Below, one piece after another: positions 42,927 through 54,744 of a stretch of 64,000 nt of DNA. The notes under the pieces are model-generated. The model was not told the origin of the DNA. It did not search any database and was given only the letters and a program-made list of their open reading frames with translations. Every line of letters begins with the position of its first letter. The stretch's first letter is position 1. The position numbers and the translations under genes are program-made. Origin of the DNA: Rhodococcus sp. 4CII (GTDB taxonomy: Bacteria > Actinomycetota > Actinomycetes > Mycobacteriales > Mycobacteriaceae); contig NZ_JACCFE010000002.1 of the NCBI RefSeq assembly GCF_014256275.1, positions 2,976,001 through 3,040,000 of the forward strand. The letters run 5' to 3'.

Positions 42927-43776
42927 GTCCGGCTGCACCCTTTGTCCAGGCTTCGGCCACCGCGATGGCGTCGAGGGACGCCTGCGCGTCGTGCACGCGC
43001 ACTCCCCACGCGCCGTGCGTCGCGGCCAGCGCCGACACGACCGCCGTCGCAGTCTCCCGGCCTGCCGGTGGCCGGGGATCGCCGTCCGCGTCCGCCAGCA
43101 GTGCGCCCAGGAACCGTTTGCGGGACGCGCCGATGAGGACGGGAAAACCCAGCTCGTTGAATTCGGGCAGCGCCTTCAGCAACGCCCAGTTGTGGTCGGC
43201 GTTCTTCGCGAAACCGAGACCCGGATCGAGCACCAGGGAACCCTGATCCACCCCGGCCTTCACGGCCACGTCGACCTGGGTCATCAGTTCGTCCCGGACC
43301 TCCCGGACCACGTCTTCGTAGTGGTCGGCGGTGCCGCGGTGCACGTAGTCGGCAGCCGAACGCCAGTGCATCAGGATCCACGGCACCCCGGCGTCCGCGA
43401 CGACCGAGGCCATCGCCGCATCCGCGCGGCCACCGGCAACGTCGTTGATGATCGACGCGCCCGCCTCGATCGCGGCCTCCGCGACGGAGGCCCGCATCGT
43501 GTCGACGCTGACGCAGATGCCCTCGCGCACCAGGTCCGCGATCACGGGTGCGACCCGCGCGGCCTCGACGTCGGGATCGACCCGCGCGGCGCCGGGCCGG
43601 GTGGACTCGCCGCCGACGTCGACGATGTCGACGCCGAGGCGCTTCAACTCGAGACCGCGTTGCAGCGCCGCGTCGCGATCGAGGAAACGGCCCCCGTCGG
43701 AAAACGAATCGGAGGTGACGTTCAGGACACCCATCACCACGGTTCGGCCCGGCGAGGGCAACTCGATCACGGTCAC
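42919..43776 (-). CDS. folP: Dihydropteroate synthase
   Basis: Joins p-aminobenzoate to the pterin pyrophosphate; it is the sulfonamide target. The 285-residue TIM barrel has VVMGVLNVTSDSFSDGGRF (pterin/loop 1), DVGGESTRPGA (loop 2), INDVAGG, LVLDPGLGFAK and VLIGASRKRFLG. GTG at 43776 overlaps the folE stop (GTGA) and gives the normal length; longer in-frame starts run through folE. It is in the folE-folP-folB-folK operon. Confidence 0.96.
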   Translation of the reverse strand: MTVIELPSPGRTVVMGVLNVTSDSFSDGGRFLDRDAALQRGLELKRLGVDIVDVGGESTRPGAARVDPDVEAARVAPVIADLVREGICVSVDTMRASVAEAAIEAGASIINDVAGGRADAAMASVVADAGVPWILMHWRSAADYVHRGTADHYEDVVREVRDELMTQVDVAVKAGVDQGSLVLDPGLGFAKNADHNWALLKALPEFNELGFPVLIGASRKRFLGALLADADGDPRPPAGRETATAVVSALAATHGAWGVRVHDAQASLDAIAVAEAWTKGAAGRE

Positions 43777-44390
43777 TTCCGCAGAATAAGGTCCAGAGCC
43801 TCGGAACGTGAGGCCGCGCTGGACTGGAGGAGACCACGCACCGCGGAGGTGGTGGTACTCGCACCGGGCTTGCGGATTCCCCGCATCGCCATGCACAGAT
43901 GCTCGGCCTCGATGACCACGATGGCGCCGCGCGGGTCGAGTTTGCGCATCACGGCATCGGCGATCTGGCTGGTCAGACGCTCCTGGACCTGCGGGCGCTT
44001 GGCGTACAGGTCGACGACGCGGGCCAGCTTCGACAGCCCAGTCACCTTGCCCGTCCGGCCGGGGATGTACCCGACGTGGGCGACGCCGTGGAACGACACG
44101 AGATGGTGCTCACACGTGGAGTACAACGGGATGTCGCGAACCAGCACCAATTCCTGGTGCCCCTCGTCGAATGTCGTGTTCAACACGGTGTCCGGGTCGG
44201 TGTAGAGGCCCGCGAAGACCTCCCGATACGACCGCGCCACCCGGGCCGGTGTGTCGCGGAGTCCGGGACGGTCCGGGTCTTCACCGATCGCGATCAGCAG
44301 TTCGCGCACCGCCGCCTCGGCCCGCGGCTGATCGAACACCCGGCCTGTCTCGAGTGCGACGGGCTCACTACCGAGATGATTCACCGACAA
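43773..44390 (-). CDS. folE: GTP cyclohydrolase I
   Basis: First enzyme of folate synthesis: GTP to dihydroneopterin triphosphate. The 205-residue protein has the zinc-binding pattern LYSTCEHHLVSFHG and EAEHLCMAMRGI, and YIPGRTGKVTGLSKLARVVDLYAKRPQVQERL. The start appears to be TTG at 44390, six bases after GGAGGAG; GTG at 44384 is an alternative. It begins the folate set 60 bases after ftsH, the mycobacterial order. Confidence 0.96.
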   Translation of the reverse strand: MSVNHLGSEPVALETGRVFDQPRAEAAVRELLIAIGEDPDRPGLRDTPARVARSYREVFAGLYTDPDTVLNTTFDEGHQELVLVRDIPLYSTCEHHLVSFHGVAHVGYIPGRTGKVTGLSKLARVVDLYAKRPQVQERLTSQIADAVMRKLDPRGAIVVIEAEHLCMAMRGIRKPGASTTTSAVRGLLQSSAASRSEALDLILRK

Positions 44391-44450
44391 CCGAAACTCC
44401 TCCAGTACCGGGACCCATCGTCCCGAAGCAACAGCCTAGTGTCGGGCGGA

Positions 44451-46766
44451 TCAGTTCGATCCGTCCGGTCCTTTCCAGGCCCTCGTCTGAGCGTCGTCGT
44501 CCCCGGTGCCGCGCTGCTCGTGCGGCGGGTTCCACTGATTCCCCGGACCCTGGTTTCCCGAACCCTGGTCACCGGGCCCCTGATTTACGGGACGCTGGTT
44601 ACCGGGGTACTGACCCTCCGGGTTCTGGTTGCCGGGATCGCGTGGCGGCCAGCCCGGAGCGGACCAACCCGCGGGGGCGCCGTAGTCGGGACGCGGCTGT
44701 GGCATCCCACCCTGCGGCCGGGTCGGCGCCGGCTGCGAGTAGCCGTTGGCGGGCGCCGGGTGCGGGTACTGCTGCTGCGGCGGAGCCGGCTGCGACTGCT
44801 GCTGCGCGAACACCGGCTCGGGGTGCTGGGGCCACGGCTCACCGCGCTCCACGGCGAGTTCCCGCGGCGTCTTGACCGGCGGCTTGTCGGACGGGGTCCG
44901 GTGGCCGAAGTCGTTGAACGCGGTGATCCGGGGCCGCTTCTCGACGCTGTGGAAGATCTTCTCGAGATCCTTGCGGGTGAGGGTCTCGCGCTCGAGCAGT
45001 TCGGTGGCCAGGATGTCCAGCACGTCCCGGTATTCGTTGAGGATGGCCCACGCCTCGGTGTGCGCCGCTTCGATGAGGTTGCGGACCTCTTCGTCGATCT
45101 CGCGCGCGACCTCGTGGGAGTAGTCGGACTGCTGCCCCATCGAGCGGCCCAGGAACGGGTCGCCGCCCTCCTGGCCGTACCGCACCGCGCCCAGCTTGGC
45201 GCTCATGCCGTATTCGGTGACCATCGACCGGGCGATCTTCGTCGCCATGTCGATGTCGGAGGACGCACCGGTGGTGGGCTCGTGGAACACGAGTTCCTCG
45301 GCCGCGCGGCCACCCATCGCCATGACGAGCCGGGCGATCATCTCGGACCGCGTCATCAGGCCCTTGTCGTCCTCGGGAACCGTCATCGCGTGACCGCCGG
45401 TGCGGCCGCGGGCGAGGATGGTGACCTTGTAGACGGGCTCGATGTCGGGCATCGCCCACGCGGCGAGCGTGTGCCCGCCCTCGTGGTACGCGGTGATCTT
45501 CTTCTCGTGCTCGCTGATGATGCGGCTCTTGCGGCGGGGACCGCCGACGACGCGGTCGACCGACTCCTCCAGCGCGGCCTCCGTGATGACGGTGCCGTTC
45601 TCGCGGGCCGTGAGCAGCGCGGCCTCGTTGATGACGTTCGCCAGGTCGGCGCCCGACATTCCGACGGTGCGCTTGGCGAGGCCCTCGAGGTCGGCATGCT
45701 GATCGATCGGCTTGCCCTGCGAGTGCACCTTGAGGATGGCGCGGCGACCGGCGAGGTCGGGGGCGCCGACCGGGATCTGCCGGTCGAAGCGGCCCGGACG
45801 CAGCAGCGCCGGGTCCAGAATGTCGGGGCGGTTGGTGGCCGCGATCAGGATGATGCCGGTGCGGTCACCGAAACCGTCCATTTCGACGAGCAACTGGTTG
45901 AGAGTCTGCTCGCGCTCGTCGTGGCCGCCACCGAGGCCGGCGCCACGCTGGCGTCCGACGGCGTCGATCTCGTCGACGAAGATGATGCACGGACTGTTCT
46001 GCTTGGCCTGATCGAACATGTCACGCACGCGGGACGCACCCACACCGACGAACATCTCGACGAAGTCCGAACCGGAAATCGTGAAGAAGGGCACCCCGGC
46101 CTCGCCTGCCACCGCACGGGCGAGCAGCGTCTTACCGGTCCCGGGCGGGCCGTACAGCAGGACGCCCTTGGGAATCTTCGCGCCCAATGCCTGGTAGCGC
46201 GCCGGATTCTGCAGGAAGTCCTTGATCTCGTAGAGCTCCTCGACGGCCTCGTCCGCACCCGCGACGTCGGCGAAGGTCGTCTTCGGCATGTCCTTCGACA
46301 GTTGCTTGGCCTTCGACTTGCCGAAGCCCATGACACCGCCGCGACCGCCGCCCTGCATCCGGCTCATCACGAAGAAGAAGATGCCGAGCAGGATCACCAT
46401 CGGCAGGACGAACAGCAGGATGGACGTGAGCCAGCTCTCCTGCGTGACCGTGGTGTTGTAGCTCTGCAGGCCCTTGTCGGAGATCTCGTTGAAGATCTGC
46501 TCGGACGCCGACGCCGGATACTTGGCGAGGATCTCGGTCTTGCCGTCGGTGGCGTCGTTGCCGTCCTTCAGCCACAGGCGCACCTGCTGCTCCCGGTCGT
46601 CGATCTGCGCCTTGTCGACGTTGTTGGCGTCGAGTTGCGCGATCGCCACCGAGGTGTCGACACTCTTGAATCCGCGCGTGTCGTTGCCGAAGTAGCTGAA
46701 GGCGTAGATCACCAGCAGGATGCCGGCGACTATCGCCAGGTTTCGAAACACAGTCTTACGGTTCAT
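44451..46766 (-). CDS. ftsH: ATP-dependent zinc metalloprotease FtsH
   Basis: A 771-residue membrane-bound AAA protease. Two membrane helices flank a periplasmic region (residues about 8-25 and 105-125). The AAA module has Walker A YGPPGTGKT, Walker B CIIFVDEIDAVG and the second-region GATNRPD-like AATNRPDILD. The zinc site is AYHEGGHTLA. The C-terminal 100 residues are low complexity, rich in Pro, Gln, Asn and Gly, with NQ-G-P-type repeats (NQGPGDQGSGNQGPGNQ). ATG 46766 (MNRKTVFRNLAIVAG) matches mycobacterial FtsH; longer in-frame starts cross the spacer. It degrades membrane and short-lived cytosolic proteins. Confidence 0.97.
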   Translation of the reverse strand: MNRKTVFRNLAIVAGILLVIYAFSYFGNDTRGFKSVDTSVAIAQLDANNVDKAQIDDREQQVRLWLKDGNDATDGKTEILAKYPASASEQIFNEISDKGLQSYNTTVTQESWLTSILLFVLPMVILLGIFFFVMSRMQGGGRGGVMGFGKSKAKQLSKDMPKTTFADVAGADEAVEELYEIKDFLQNPARYQALGAKIPKGVLLYGPPGTGKTLLARAVAGEAGVPFFTISGSDFVEMFVGVGASRVRDMFDQAKQNSPCIIFVDEIDAVGRQRGAGLGGGHDEREQTLNQLLVEMDGFGDRTGIILIAATNRPDILDPALLRPGRFDRQIPVGAPDLAGRRAILKVHSQGKPIDQHADLEGLAKRTVGMSGADLANVINEAALLTARENGTVITEAALEESVDRVVGGPRRKSRIISEHEKKITAYHEGGHTLAAWAMPDIEPVYKVTILARGRTGGHAMTVPEDDKGLMTRSEMIARLVMAMGGRAAEELVFHEPTTGASSDIDMATKIARSMVTEYGMSAKLGAVRYGQEGGDPFLGRSMGQQSDYSHEVAREIDEEVRNLIEAAHTEAWAILNEYRDVLDILATELLERETLTRKDLEKIFHSVEKRPRITAFNDFGHRTPSDKPPVKTPRELAVERGEPWPQHPEPVFAQQQSQPAPPQQQYPHPAPANGYSQPAPTRPQGGMPQPRPDYGAPAGWSAPGWPPRDPGNQNPEGQYPGNQRPVNQGPGDQGSGNQGPGNQWNPPHEQRGTGDDDAQTRAWKGPDGSN

Positions 46767-46977
46767 ACAGGTCGGCCGAGCTGGCCGGTCCTTTCGAGAG
46801 TGCGGGTCTTCCGGGTGCGCCTTCCGGCTGCCAACCGGACAAACCAGGTTACCGCGAAGGCACCCCGGCGACTCCAGGTAGCAGCCAACCGCTGTCGGGA
46901 GCGGTCTCTCCCCTGTCAACGCACACGGACGCCCATCGGTTCCCCGGGACTCGATCCGGATGCGAATGTGCGGGAGT

Positions 46978-48321
46978 TCACCGGGCGGGCGCGACCCTCG
47001 GCCAGCCGCCCACCCGCTCGATGTGAGCGGCGAGCGCCAGGATTCTCGCCTCACCGCCGGGCGGCGCGGCGATCTGCACGGCGAGCGGTGTGCCCGAGTG
47101 CGAGTGCGTGCCGACGGGAACACTCGCCGCCGGCCAGCCGACGAGGTTCCACAGCGCGCTGAACGGGGCGTACCGCACATTGGCCACGACGTTCGACGCC
47201 CACGACCGCTCGCTCCACGCCGTGGCCGCGAGCGGCGGCTGGGCGAGCGCGGGCGTGACGACGACGTCGTATTTCTCGAAGAACTCGCGCAGCGACTCCT
47301 CGAGCTTGTCGACCTGCTCCGGGCGGACGAACCGGCCCAGCGCCCGGCCGAGCGCGACATGCCTGCGGGTCCGCGGTTGCAGTTGCCGCCGATCGAGCCC
47401 TTTCGCGTCGGCGGCCGTTCCCGCGGTCCAGCGGGCGAGGACAGGAAGCAGGTTGACCGGATACGGCAACGTCGCCGGTTCGACGTCGTGCCCCGAACCG
47501 GTCAGTTCCGTCCCGGCGCGGACGGCCGCGTCCCGCCACTGCGGGTCGACCGTGGCCAGGAATGTGGGCGAGCCGGCCGCCACCGCGATGCGCAGCGGCT
47601 CCGACGCGCCGATCCGGGCGAGGTCCGGGCGGTCGGCGAGCACGGAGAGCATCAGGGCGGCGTCGCCGACGGTCGTGGCCAGGGGCCCGTTCTCGGCCAT
47701 CCCGAACCATGAGGTGGCACCGAGTTCGGACGGCACGACCCCGCGGCCCGGTTTGATGCCGAACACCCCGCAGTTCGCCGCGGGGATGCGGATCGAACCC
47801 AGCCCGTCGGTCCCGTGGGACAGCGGCACCATTCCCGCGGCCACGGCGGCAGCGGCGCCCCCGGACGAACCACCGCAGGTCCGGGACAGGTTCCACGGAT
47901 TGCGGGTGATGTGGCCGGGCGCGTCGGTGGATCCCCACACTGCCAGTTCGGGGAGCGTCGTCAGGCCCACGACCACGGCTCCCGCCGCTTTCAGTCGTGC
48001 GACGACGGCGTGGTCGGTGGCTCTCGGTTCGGCGCTGGTCGCCGTCGATCCCTCGCGCATCGGCAGTCCGGCCACGGGGATGACGTCCTTGATCGCGACG
48101 GGCACTCCCGCCAGCGGAAGAGTGGCCAGATCCGGCCGTTGTGACAGCGCTGCCGCGTCGGCTCTGGCCTGGTCCTCGAGGACGGTGACGAACGCCCGGA
48201 TCTTCGGGTCGCGCTCCGCGATGGCGGCGAGCGAGGCCTCCACGGCCTCCGTGGGGCCCGCGACGCCCGAGCGGACCTGCTCGGCGACGACGGCGGCGGG
48301 AGTGAACGGGGAATGCCCCAT
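46978..48321 (-). CDS. Amidase signature family protein
   Basis: A 447-residue amidase with the Ser-cisSer-Lys triad: Lys in VPVAIKDVIPVAG, and the Gly/Ser-rich TCGGSSGGAAAAVAAGMVPLSHGTDGLGSIRIPAANCG holding the two serines. It is of the general amidase/GatA-like type; no gatB or gatC is adjacent, so it probably hydrolyses a small amide. ATG 48321 (MGHSPFTPAAVVAEQV) is preferred; an in-frame GTG at 48366 would add 15 residues. It is divergent from the kinase gene, with 163 bases between the starts. Confidence 0.9.
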   Translation of the reverse strand: MGHSPFTPAAVVAEQVRSGVAGPTEAVEASLAAIAERDPKIRAFVTVLEDQARADAAALSQRPDLATLPLAGVPVAIKDVIPVAGLPMREGSTATSAEPRATDHAVVARLKAAGAVVVGLTTLPELAVWGSTDAPGHITRNPWNLSRTCGGSSGGAAAAVAAGMVPLSHGTDGLGSIRIPAANCGVFGIKPGRGVVPSELGATSWFGMAENGPLATTVGDAALMLSVLADRPDLARIGASEPLRIAVAAGSPTFLATVDPQWRDAAVRAGTELTGSGHDVEPATLPYPVNLLPVLARWTAGTAADAKGLDRRQLQPRTRRHVALGRALGRFVRPEQVDKLEESLREFFEKYDVVVTPALAQPPLAATAWSERSWASNVVANVRYAPFSALWNLVGWPAASVPVGTHSHSGTPLAVQIAAPPGGEARILALAAHIERVGGWPRVAPAR

Positions 48322-48484
48322 CTCACGAGTATATGGTGCCGCGGACCAGGGATTTCCAGTATTCACGCTGGATGCGTCAGGTCTGCGGGGTTACCATTCG
48401 CTTGTCCCTGGATGGGACTCTTCACACCGCTCCAGACAACTCGATGTGCCCAGAGAACCCGCCCAGTAGAACCCTCGATGTGCA

Positions 48485-50626
<2,142 letters not shown>

Positions 50627-50636
50627 CGGGTCGAAC

Positions 50637-51191
50637 TCAGCCGCCGTAGACGGACGGCTCGAGCGTTCCGATGTAGGGCAGGTCGCGGTACCGCTCGGCG
50701 TAGTCGAGGCCGTAGCCGACGACGAATTCGTTGGGAATGTCGAAGCCGACATTCGCGACGTTGACGTCGACCTTGATGGCGTCGGGCTTGCGCAGCAGGG
50801 TGACGACCTCTAGCGAGGCGGGGTTGCGGCTCGACAGGTTGCGCATCAGCCAGGACAGGGTGAGACCGGAGTCGATGATGTCCTCGACGATCAGCACGTG
50901 CCGGCCGGCGATGTCCTTGTCGAGGTCCTTGAGGATGCGCACGACGCCGGACGACGACGTGGAGGACCCGTAGGAGCTGACGGCCATGAATTCCATCTGG
51001 GTGGGGATGGGCAGCGCCCGCGCGAAGTCGGTCATGAAGAAGATGGCGCCCTTGAGGACACCCACCAGGAGCAGATCCCCTTCCGGGGCGCCCTCCGGGT
51101 AGCGCTTGGCGATTTCCTCGGCGAGTTCGACGGTACGTCGACGAATCTCGTCCTCGGAGATCAGTACCGATGCGATGTCGCCTTCGTACAC
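50637..51191 (-). CDS. hpt: Hypoxanthine-guanine phosphoribosyltransferase
   Basis: Purine salvage enzyme of 184 residues, transferring phosphoribose from PRPP to hypoxanthine or guanine. The PRPP loop is HVLIVEDIIDSGLTLSWL, preceded by LLVGVLKGAIFFMTDFARAL and MEFMAVSSYGSSTSS. VGYGLDYAERYRDLPYIG is the purine-binding end. GTG at 51191 directly follows tilS (four-base gap), so the two are co-transcribed, as Rv3624c and Rv3625c are. Confidence 0.97.
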   Translation of the reverse strand: MYEGDIASVLISEDEIRRRTVELAEEIAKRYPEGAPEGDLLLVGVLKGAIFFMTDFARALPIPTQMEFMAVSSYGSSTSSSGVVRILKDLDKDIAGRHVLIVEDIIDSGLTLSWLMRNLSSRNPASLEVVTLLRKPDAIKVDVNVANVGFDIPNEFVVGYGLDYAERYRDLPYIGTLEPSVYGG

Positions 51192-51195
51192 GCGA

Positions 51196-52173
51196 TCAAA
51201 CCCTTCGTTGGTCGTCCAATCCGACGTTCAGCCTGCCACGTCGTCGACGGACCACCAACCTCGCGTCCGGTGTTCCGCCCCCGACCGCCACGTGTCCCTG
51301 CCCGCGCCACCGCGCGACGAGGCCGTCCACGGCTCGCAGTTGGGTGTCTCCGAGCCCGCGCGCGCCCGCTGCCAGCAGCCAGCTCCGCAGCACCCGCCGC
51401 CGCACGGGTGGAGCCGACAGCGCGAGACGTGCCGCGTCGATTTCCCCGTCCACCACGACTTTCGCTGCGGTGTCGGCGGCCGCCGCGTCGAGCACGGCCC
51501 CCTCTTCCCGCAGTTGCTCACCGGTGCGGGCCAGTGCACCGGCCACACCGCCGCCCAGGACGTCCTCGAGAAGCGGCAGCACCTCGGTACGCAACCGCAC
51601 CCGCACGAAGTCGGGTGACGAATTGTGCGGATCCTCGTGTGGGGCGAGGCCCAGCTCCGCGCAAGCCTGCCGGGTCACCGCGCGCCGCACGTCCAGCAGC
51701 GGTCGTCCCCACGGGCTGTCGTAGGCGCTCATCCCCCAGATGGACCGGCCACCCGAACCACGCGACAGCCCCAGCAACACCGTTTCGGCCTGGTCGTCGA
51801 GGGTGTGTCCGAGCAGCACCGGGCAGGTTCCGCGGGCCGCGTCGAGGGCGCGGTACCGGGCCTGCCGGGCGGCGGCCTCGAGCCCACCGGACCCGCTGAC
51901 GTCGACGGGGAGCACCTCGGCGGACGCGCAGCCGAGGATCCGCGCACGTGCTGCCGCTTCCCCGGCGACGTCGGCCGACCCCGGCTGCAGCCGGTGATCG
52001 ACGATCAGGGCGCGAACCGAACGCGCCTCCGCGGCAGCCGCCGCCGTCAGCGCCAGCGAGTCGGCGCCTCCCGACAGCCCGACCGCGAGGTCACCGTCCG
52101 GGGCGTACGCCGCGATCCACCGCCGCACGGCGTGACGAACCTCGAGGATCGCCGGCTCCTCGGGAAGCAGCAT
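51196..52173 (-). CDS. tilS: tRNA(Ile)-lysidine synthase
   Basis: Modifies the wobble C of tRNA-Ile(CAU) to lysidine with ATP and lysine; essential for decoding AUA. The 325-residue protein has the PP-loop LAVGLSGGADSLALTAAA, ALIVDHRLQPGSADVA, and ARQARYRALDAA, then LLGHTLDDQAETVLLGLSRGSG. The short C-terminal region is of the compact actinobacterial type. ATG at 52173; GTG 52176 is adjacent. It lies between the zinc protease gene and hpt. Confidence 0.94.
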   Translation of the reverse strand: MLLPEEPAILEVRHAVRRWIAAYAPDGDLAVGLSGGADSLALTAAAAAEARSVRALIVDHRLQPGSADVAGEAAARARILGCASAEVLPVDVSGSGGLEAAARQARYRALDAARGTCPVLLGHTLDDQAETVLLGLSRGSGGRSIWGMSAYDSPWGRPLLDVRRAVTRQACAELGLAPHEDPHNSSPDFVRVRLRTEVLPLLEDVLGGGVAGALARTGEQLREEGAVLDAAAADTAAKVVVDGEIDAARLALSAPPVRRRVLRSWLLAAGARGLGDTQLRAVDGLVARWRGQGHVAVGGGTPDARLVVRRRRGRLNVGLDDQRRV

Positions 52174-52181
52174 CACCCGTG

Positions 52182-53228
52182 TCAGCCCAGTACCCGGGAC
52201 ACCCAGGCGTCGGGATGGTCGATCTCCGCGAGTCGGGGCAGAGTGTCGGGGCCGGTCCAGACGATGTTGAACCGCTCCATCCCGACCTTGTCCACGACGG
52301 CGTCGACGAACGCCTTGCCCCGCACGTACTGCGCCATCTTCGCGTCCATCCCGAGCAGAGCCCGGATGACGCGCTGCACAGGGTTGCTCTTGCGGCGACG
52401 CCGATTGTCGAACGCGGCGCGGATGGCGGCCACCGACGGCACGACCGCGGGGCCGACCGCGTCCATCACGTGGTCCGCGTGTCCCTCGAGGAGGGTGCCG
52501 AGCACCAGGAGCCGGTCGAGTGCCTCGCGCTGCGGTTCGGCCTGGGTGGCGCGCAACAGTCCGACGATGCCGCCGGGCGCGCCGGACTCGTCCGGTTCGG
52601 TGCGCCCGCGGTCGCGCACCGCCGCGGAGAGCCGGCCGACGATGTCGCCGAGGGATTCGTCGTCGGCGGATCCGAGGGTCTCCACCGACTGCTGCATGTA
52701 TCCGGTGAGCCACGGCGACGAGGAGAACTGCACCCGGTGCGTCACCTCGTGCAGGCACACCCACAGCCGGAAGTCGGTGGGCTGCACTCGCAGGGTCCGC
52801 TCGACGGACACCACGTTGGGCGCGACCAGCAGCAGGGTTCCGTCTTCGCCGGTGAACGGGTCGTACTGGCCGAGAATCGCCGAGGACAGGTACGCGAGCA
52901 TCGCCCCGGCCTGGATGCCTGCCGGCTTGCCGACCAGCAGACCGGGAGCGGCGTCGCCGCCCGTGAGTTGCGACATCGAGTGCGCCGCGGCGTGGATCCA
53001 GCCCGCCCGGTCGAGGATCTGCGCGGTCGGGACCGGCAGTCCGTCCGCGAGGCCGGTCACTTCCCGGACGGGTAGTTCGGCGCGCATCGACGCGTCGGCC
53101 AGTTCCGCGACCACGGCCTCGGCCGTGTACCTCGACGTGGCCGGGCCGCTGCGAGCGAGTTTGACCCCCGTCCTGGCTGCCAGGTTCCAGTCGACGGCGC
53201 CGCTGAAGGCGTTTCCCTCGGCGGCCAT
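52182..53228 (-). CDS. Zinc-dependent metalloprotease (Rv3626c-like, DUF2342 family)
   Basis: A 348-residue protein with the HExxH motif in LWVCLHEVTHRVQFSS and a downstream GTLLEGHADHVMDAVG that would supply the third ligand region. AGWIHAAAHSMSQLTGG and ALLGMDAKMAQYVRGKAFVDAVVDKVG are other family landmarks. The family is conserved in Actinobacteria beside tilS and dacB, and also annotated as an F420-biosynthesis-associated protein; its substrate is unknown. ATG 53228 shares its A with the dacB stop (TGATG), giving tight coupling. Confidence 0.88.
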   Translation of the reverse strand: MAAEGNAFSGAVDWNLAARTGVKLARSGPATSRYTAEAVVAELADASMRAELPVREVTGLADGLPVPTAQILDRAGWIHAAAHSMSQLTGGDAAPGLLVGKPAGIQAGAMLAYLSSAILGQYDPFTGEDGTLLLVAPNVVSVERTLRVQPTDFRLWVCLHEVTHRVQFSSSPWLTGYMQQSVETLGSADDESLGDIVGRLSAAVRDRGRTEPDESGAPGGIVGLLRATQAEPQREALDRLLVLGTLLEGHADHVMDAVGPAVVPSVAAIRAAFDNRRRRKSNPVQRVIRALLGMDAKMAQYVRGKAFVDAVVDKVGMERFNIVWTGPDTLPRLAEIDHPDAWVSRVLG

Positions 53229-54613
53229 CACTGACACCCGCACGTGCGGAGCGCAGCCGCCAGTGCGTCGAGTGCGGGACGACTGACCTCCGGCGGCCGG
53301 TCGTTGGACATCAGCGCGAACGTGAGGACCCGCCCGTTCTGATCCACCACGTACCCGGCGAGGGCGCTGGCCGTGGACAGGGTGCCGGTCTTCGCGCGCA
53401 CCCATCCGGCACCGGTGCGGTTTCCGGAGGCGTACCGGTCCGACAGGCTGCCCGTGGCGCCTGCCACCGGCAGATAGTCGAGCATAGGCCGCAGCGCGGG
53501 TTTGCCGTCCCCCGCGGCGGCCGTCAGGACCTGATCGAGCAGTTGCGGTGCGATGCGGTCGTCGACGGACAATCCGCTCGCGTCGTGCAGTGTGAGCCCC
53601 GACAGGTCGAATCCGGCGCCGGACAGCGTCTGGCCGATGGTCGCGACGGCTCCCGTGAACGATGCTTCCGCGCCCGCACTCATGGCAACCTCCCGCCCGA
53701 TCGCTTCGGCAAGCACATTGTCCGAGTGTTCCATCATCTGCTGCAATCGGTCGCGCAGCGGCGCGGACTGCACACTCGCGACGGTGGCCGCACCGGGCGC
53801 GGCGACGCCGGAGGTGACCGCGGACGGGTCGATGCCGAGCGCACCGGCGAGCGTTCGCCCGGCGTCCAGGGCGGGCGTCGAACTGCGCGGCGACTCGTCG
53901 ACGAGCGGGTCGGCCCGCCCGCCGTCGATCATGATCGGCTCGGTGGGCGTGATGAATCCGGCACCGACGTCGGTCGGGAACCACCCCTGCGCCATGGTGT
54001 CGCCCGAATAGATGCTCGTGTCGACGACGATGCTCGTCGCCTGGATGCCCGCGGTCCGGATCTGATCGGCGAGTTGCGAGATGTGCGCCGCGCCCGGGTA
54101 GTAGCCGTTCTCCCCGACCGGTTTCGCGGTCAGGGTGGGATCACCACCGGCGACCAGGACGATCTGTCCGGGAGCCGACCCCTGCACCACCGTGGTCGAC
54201 ACCCGGTGGTCCGACGGCAGCGACAGCAGTGCAGATCCCGCGGTGAGGACCTTGGTGGTCGACGCGGGCGTCATCGGGGTCTGCGGGTTGGCACTCCACA
54301 GCACCTGACCGGTGACCGCGTCGGCCACGGTTCCGCTGAACTTGCCGAGGTCGGGGTTGGCGGCGGCCGGACCGACGGCCGCGGCGATTCCCTGCGCCGA
54401 CGGAATGGGTGCGTCGTCCGGGACCGGCGTGACCTGCGGGGCCGCGATGATCGGCGCCGGTTCCGGGGCGATCGTCAGTTCTCCCCGGCCCGCCGACGCG
54501 TTGTGCGCGGTCACCGCGACCACCAGAACAGCCGCCATCGCGAGCACCACGACGACGACCGACGCGAACAGGATTCGCATGTTCCGACGGTGGCGTCCCG
54601 CCAACGAGCCCAT
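53228..54613 (-). CDS. dacB: D-alanyl-D-alanine carboxypeptidase/endopeptidase (PBP4, S13 family)
   Basis: A 461-residue membrane-anchored penicillin-binding protein that trims or cleaves peptidoglycan crosslinks. After a basic start and one membrane helix (about residues 12-36) the S13 motifs appear: SxxK in TPASTTKVLTAGS, SxN in MEHSDNVLAEAIG, and KTG in VRAKTGTLSTASALAG. A Pro/Ala linker separates helix and catalytic domain. ATG 54613 follows AGGGAAAG; an in-frame TTG at 54637 is less likely. It is co-transcribed with the zinc protease, tilS and hpt, and divergent from ppa. Confidence 0.93.
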   Translation of the reverse strand: MGSLAGRHRRNMRILFASVVVVVLAMAAVLVVAVTAHNASAGRGELTIAPEPAPIIAAPQVTPVPDDAPIPSAQGIAAAVGPAAANPDLGKFSGTVADAVTGQVLWSANPQTPMTPASTTKVLTAGSALLSLPSDHRVSTTVVQGSAPGQIVLVAGGDPTLTAKPVGENGYYPGAAHISQLADQIRTAGIQATSIVVDTSIYSGDTMAQGWFPTDVGAGFITPTEPIMIDGGRADPLVDESPRSSTPALDAGRTLAGALGIDPSAVTSGVAAPGAATVASVQSAPLRDRLQQMMEHSDNVLAEAIGREVAMSAGAEASFTGAVATIGQTLSGAGFDLSGLTLHDASGLSVDDRIAPQLLDQVLTAAAGDGKPALRPMLDYLPVAGATGSLSDRYASGNRTGAGWVRAKTGTLSTASALAGYVVDQNGRVLTFALMSNDRPPEVSRPALDALAAALRTCGCQ

Positions 54614-54744
54614 CTTCTTCTTTCCCTGGCCCGGCAACGCGCCTCCGTCTTCACTGCGATTCGTGGGTGGTCAGACTCCCAACCTTATCCTCGACCCGAT
54701 ATCCTCTCCCCGAATCATCATCGACACGACAGCGAGGAATCGGC

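Noticed and set aside
43899..47162. An open frame of over 1000 codons opposite folE and ftsH
   Set aside because: It spans several conserved genes on the other strand and has low-complexity, Arg/Val/Gly-rich translation without family features.
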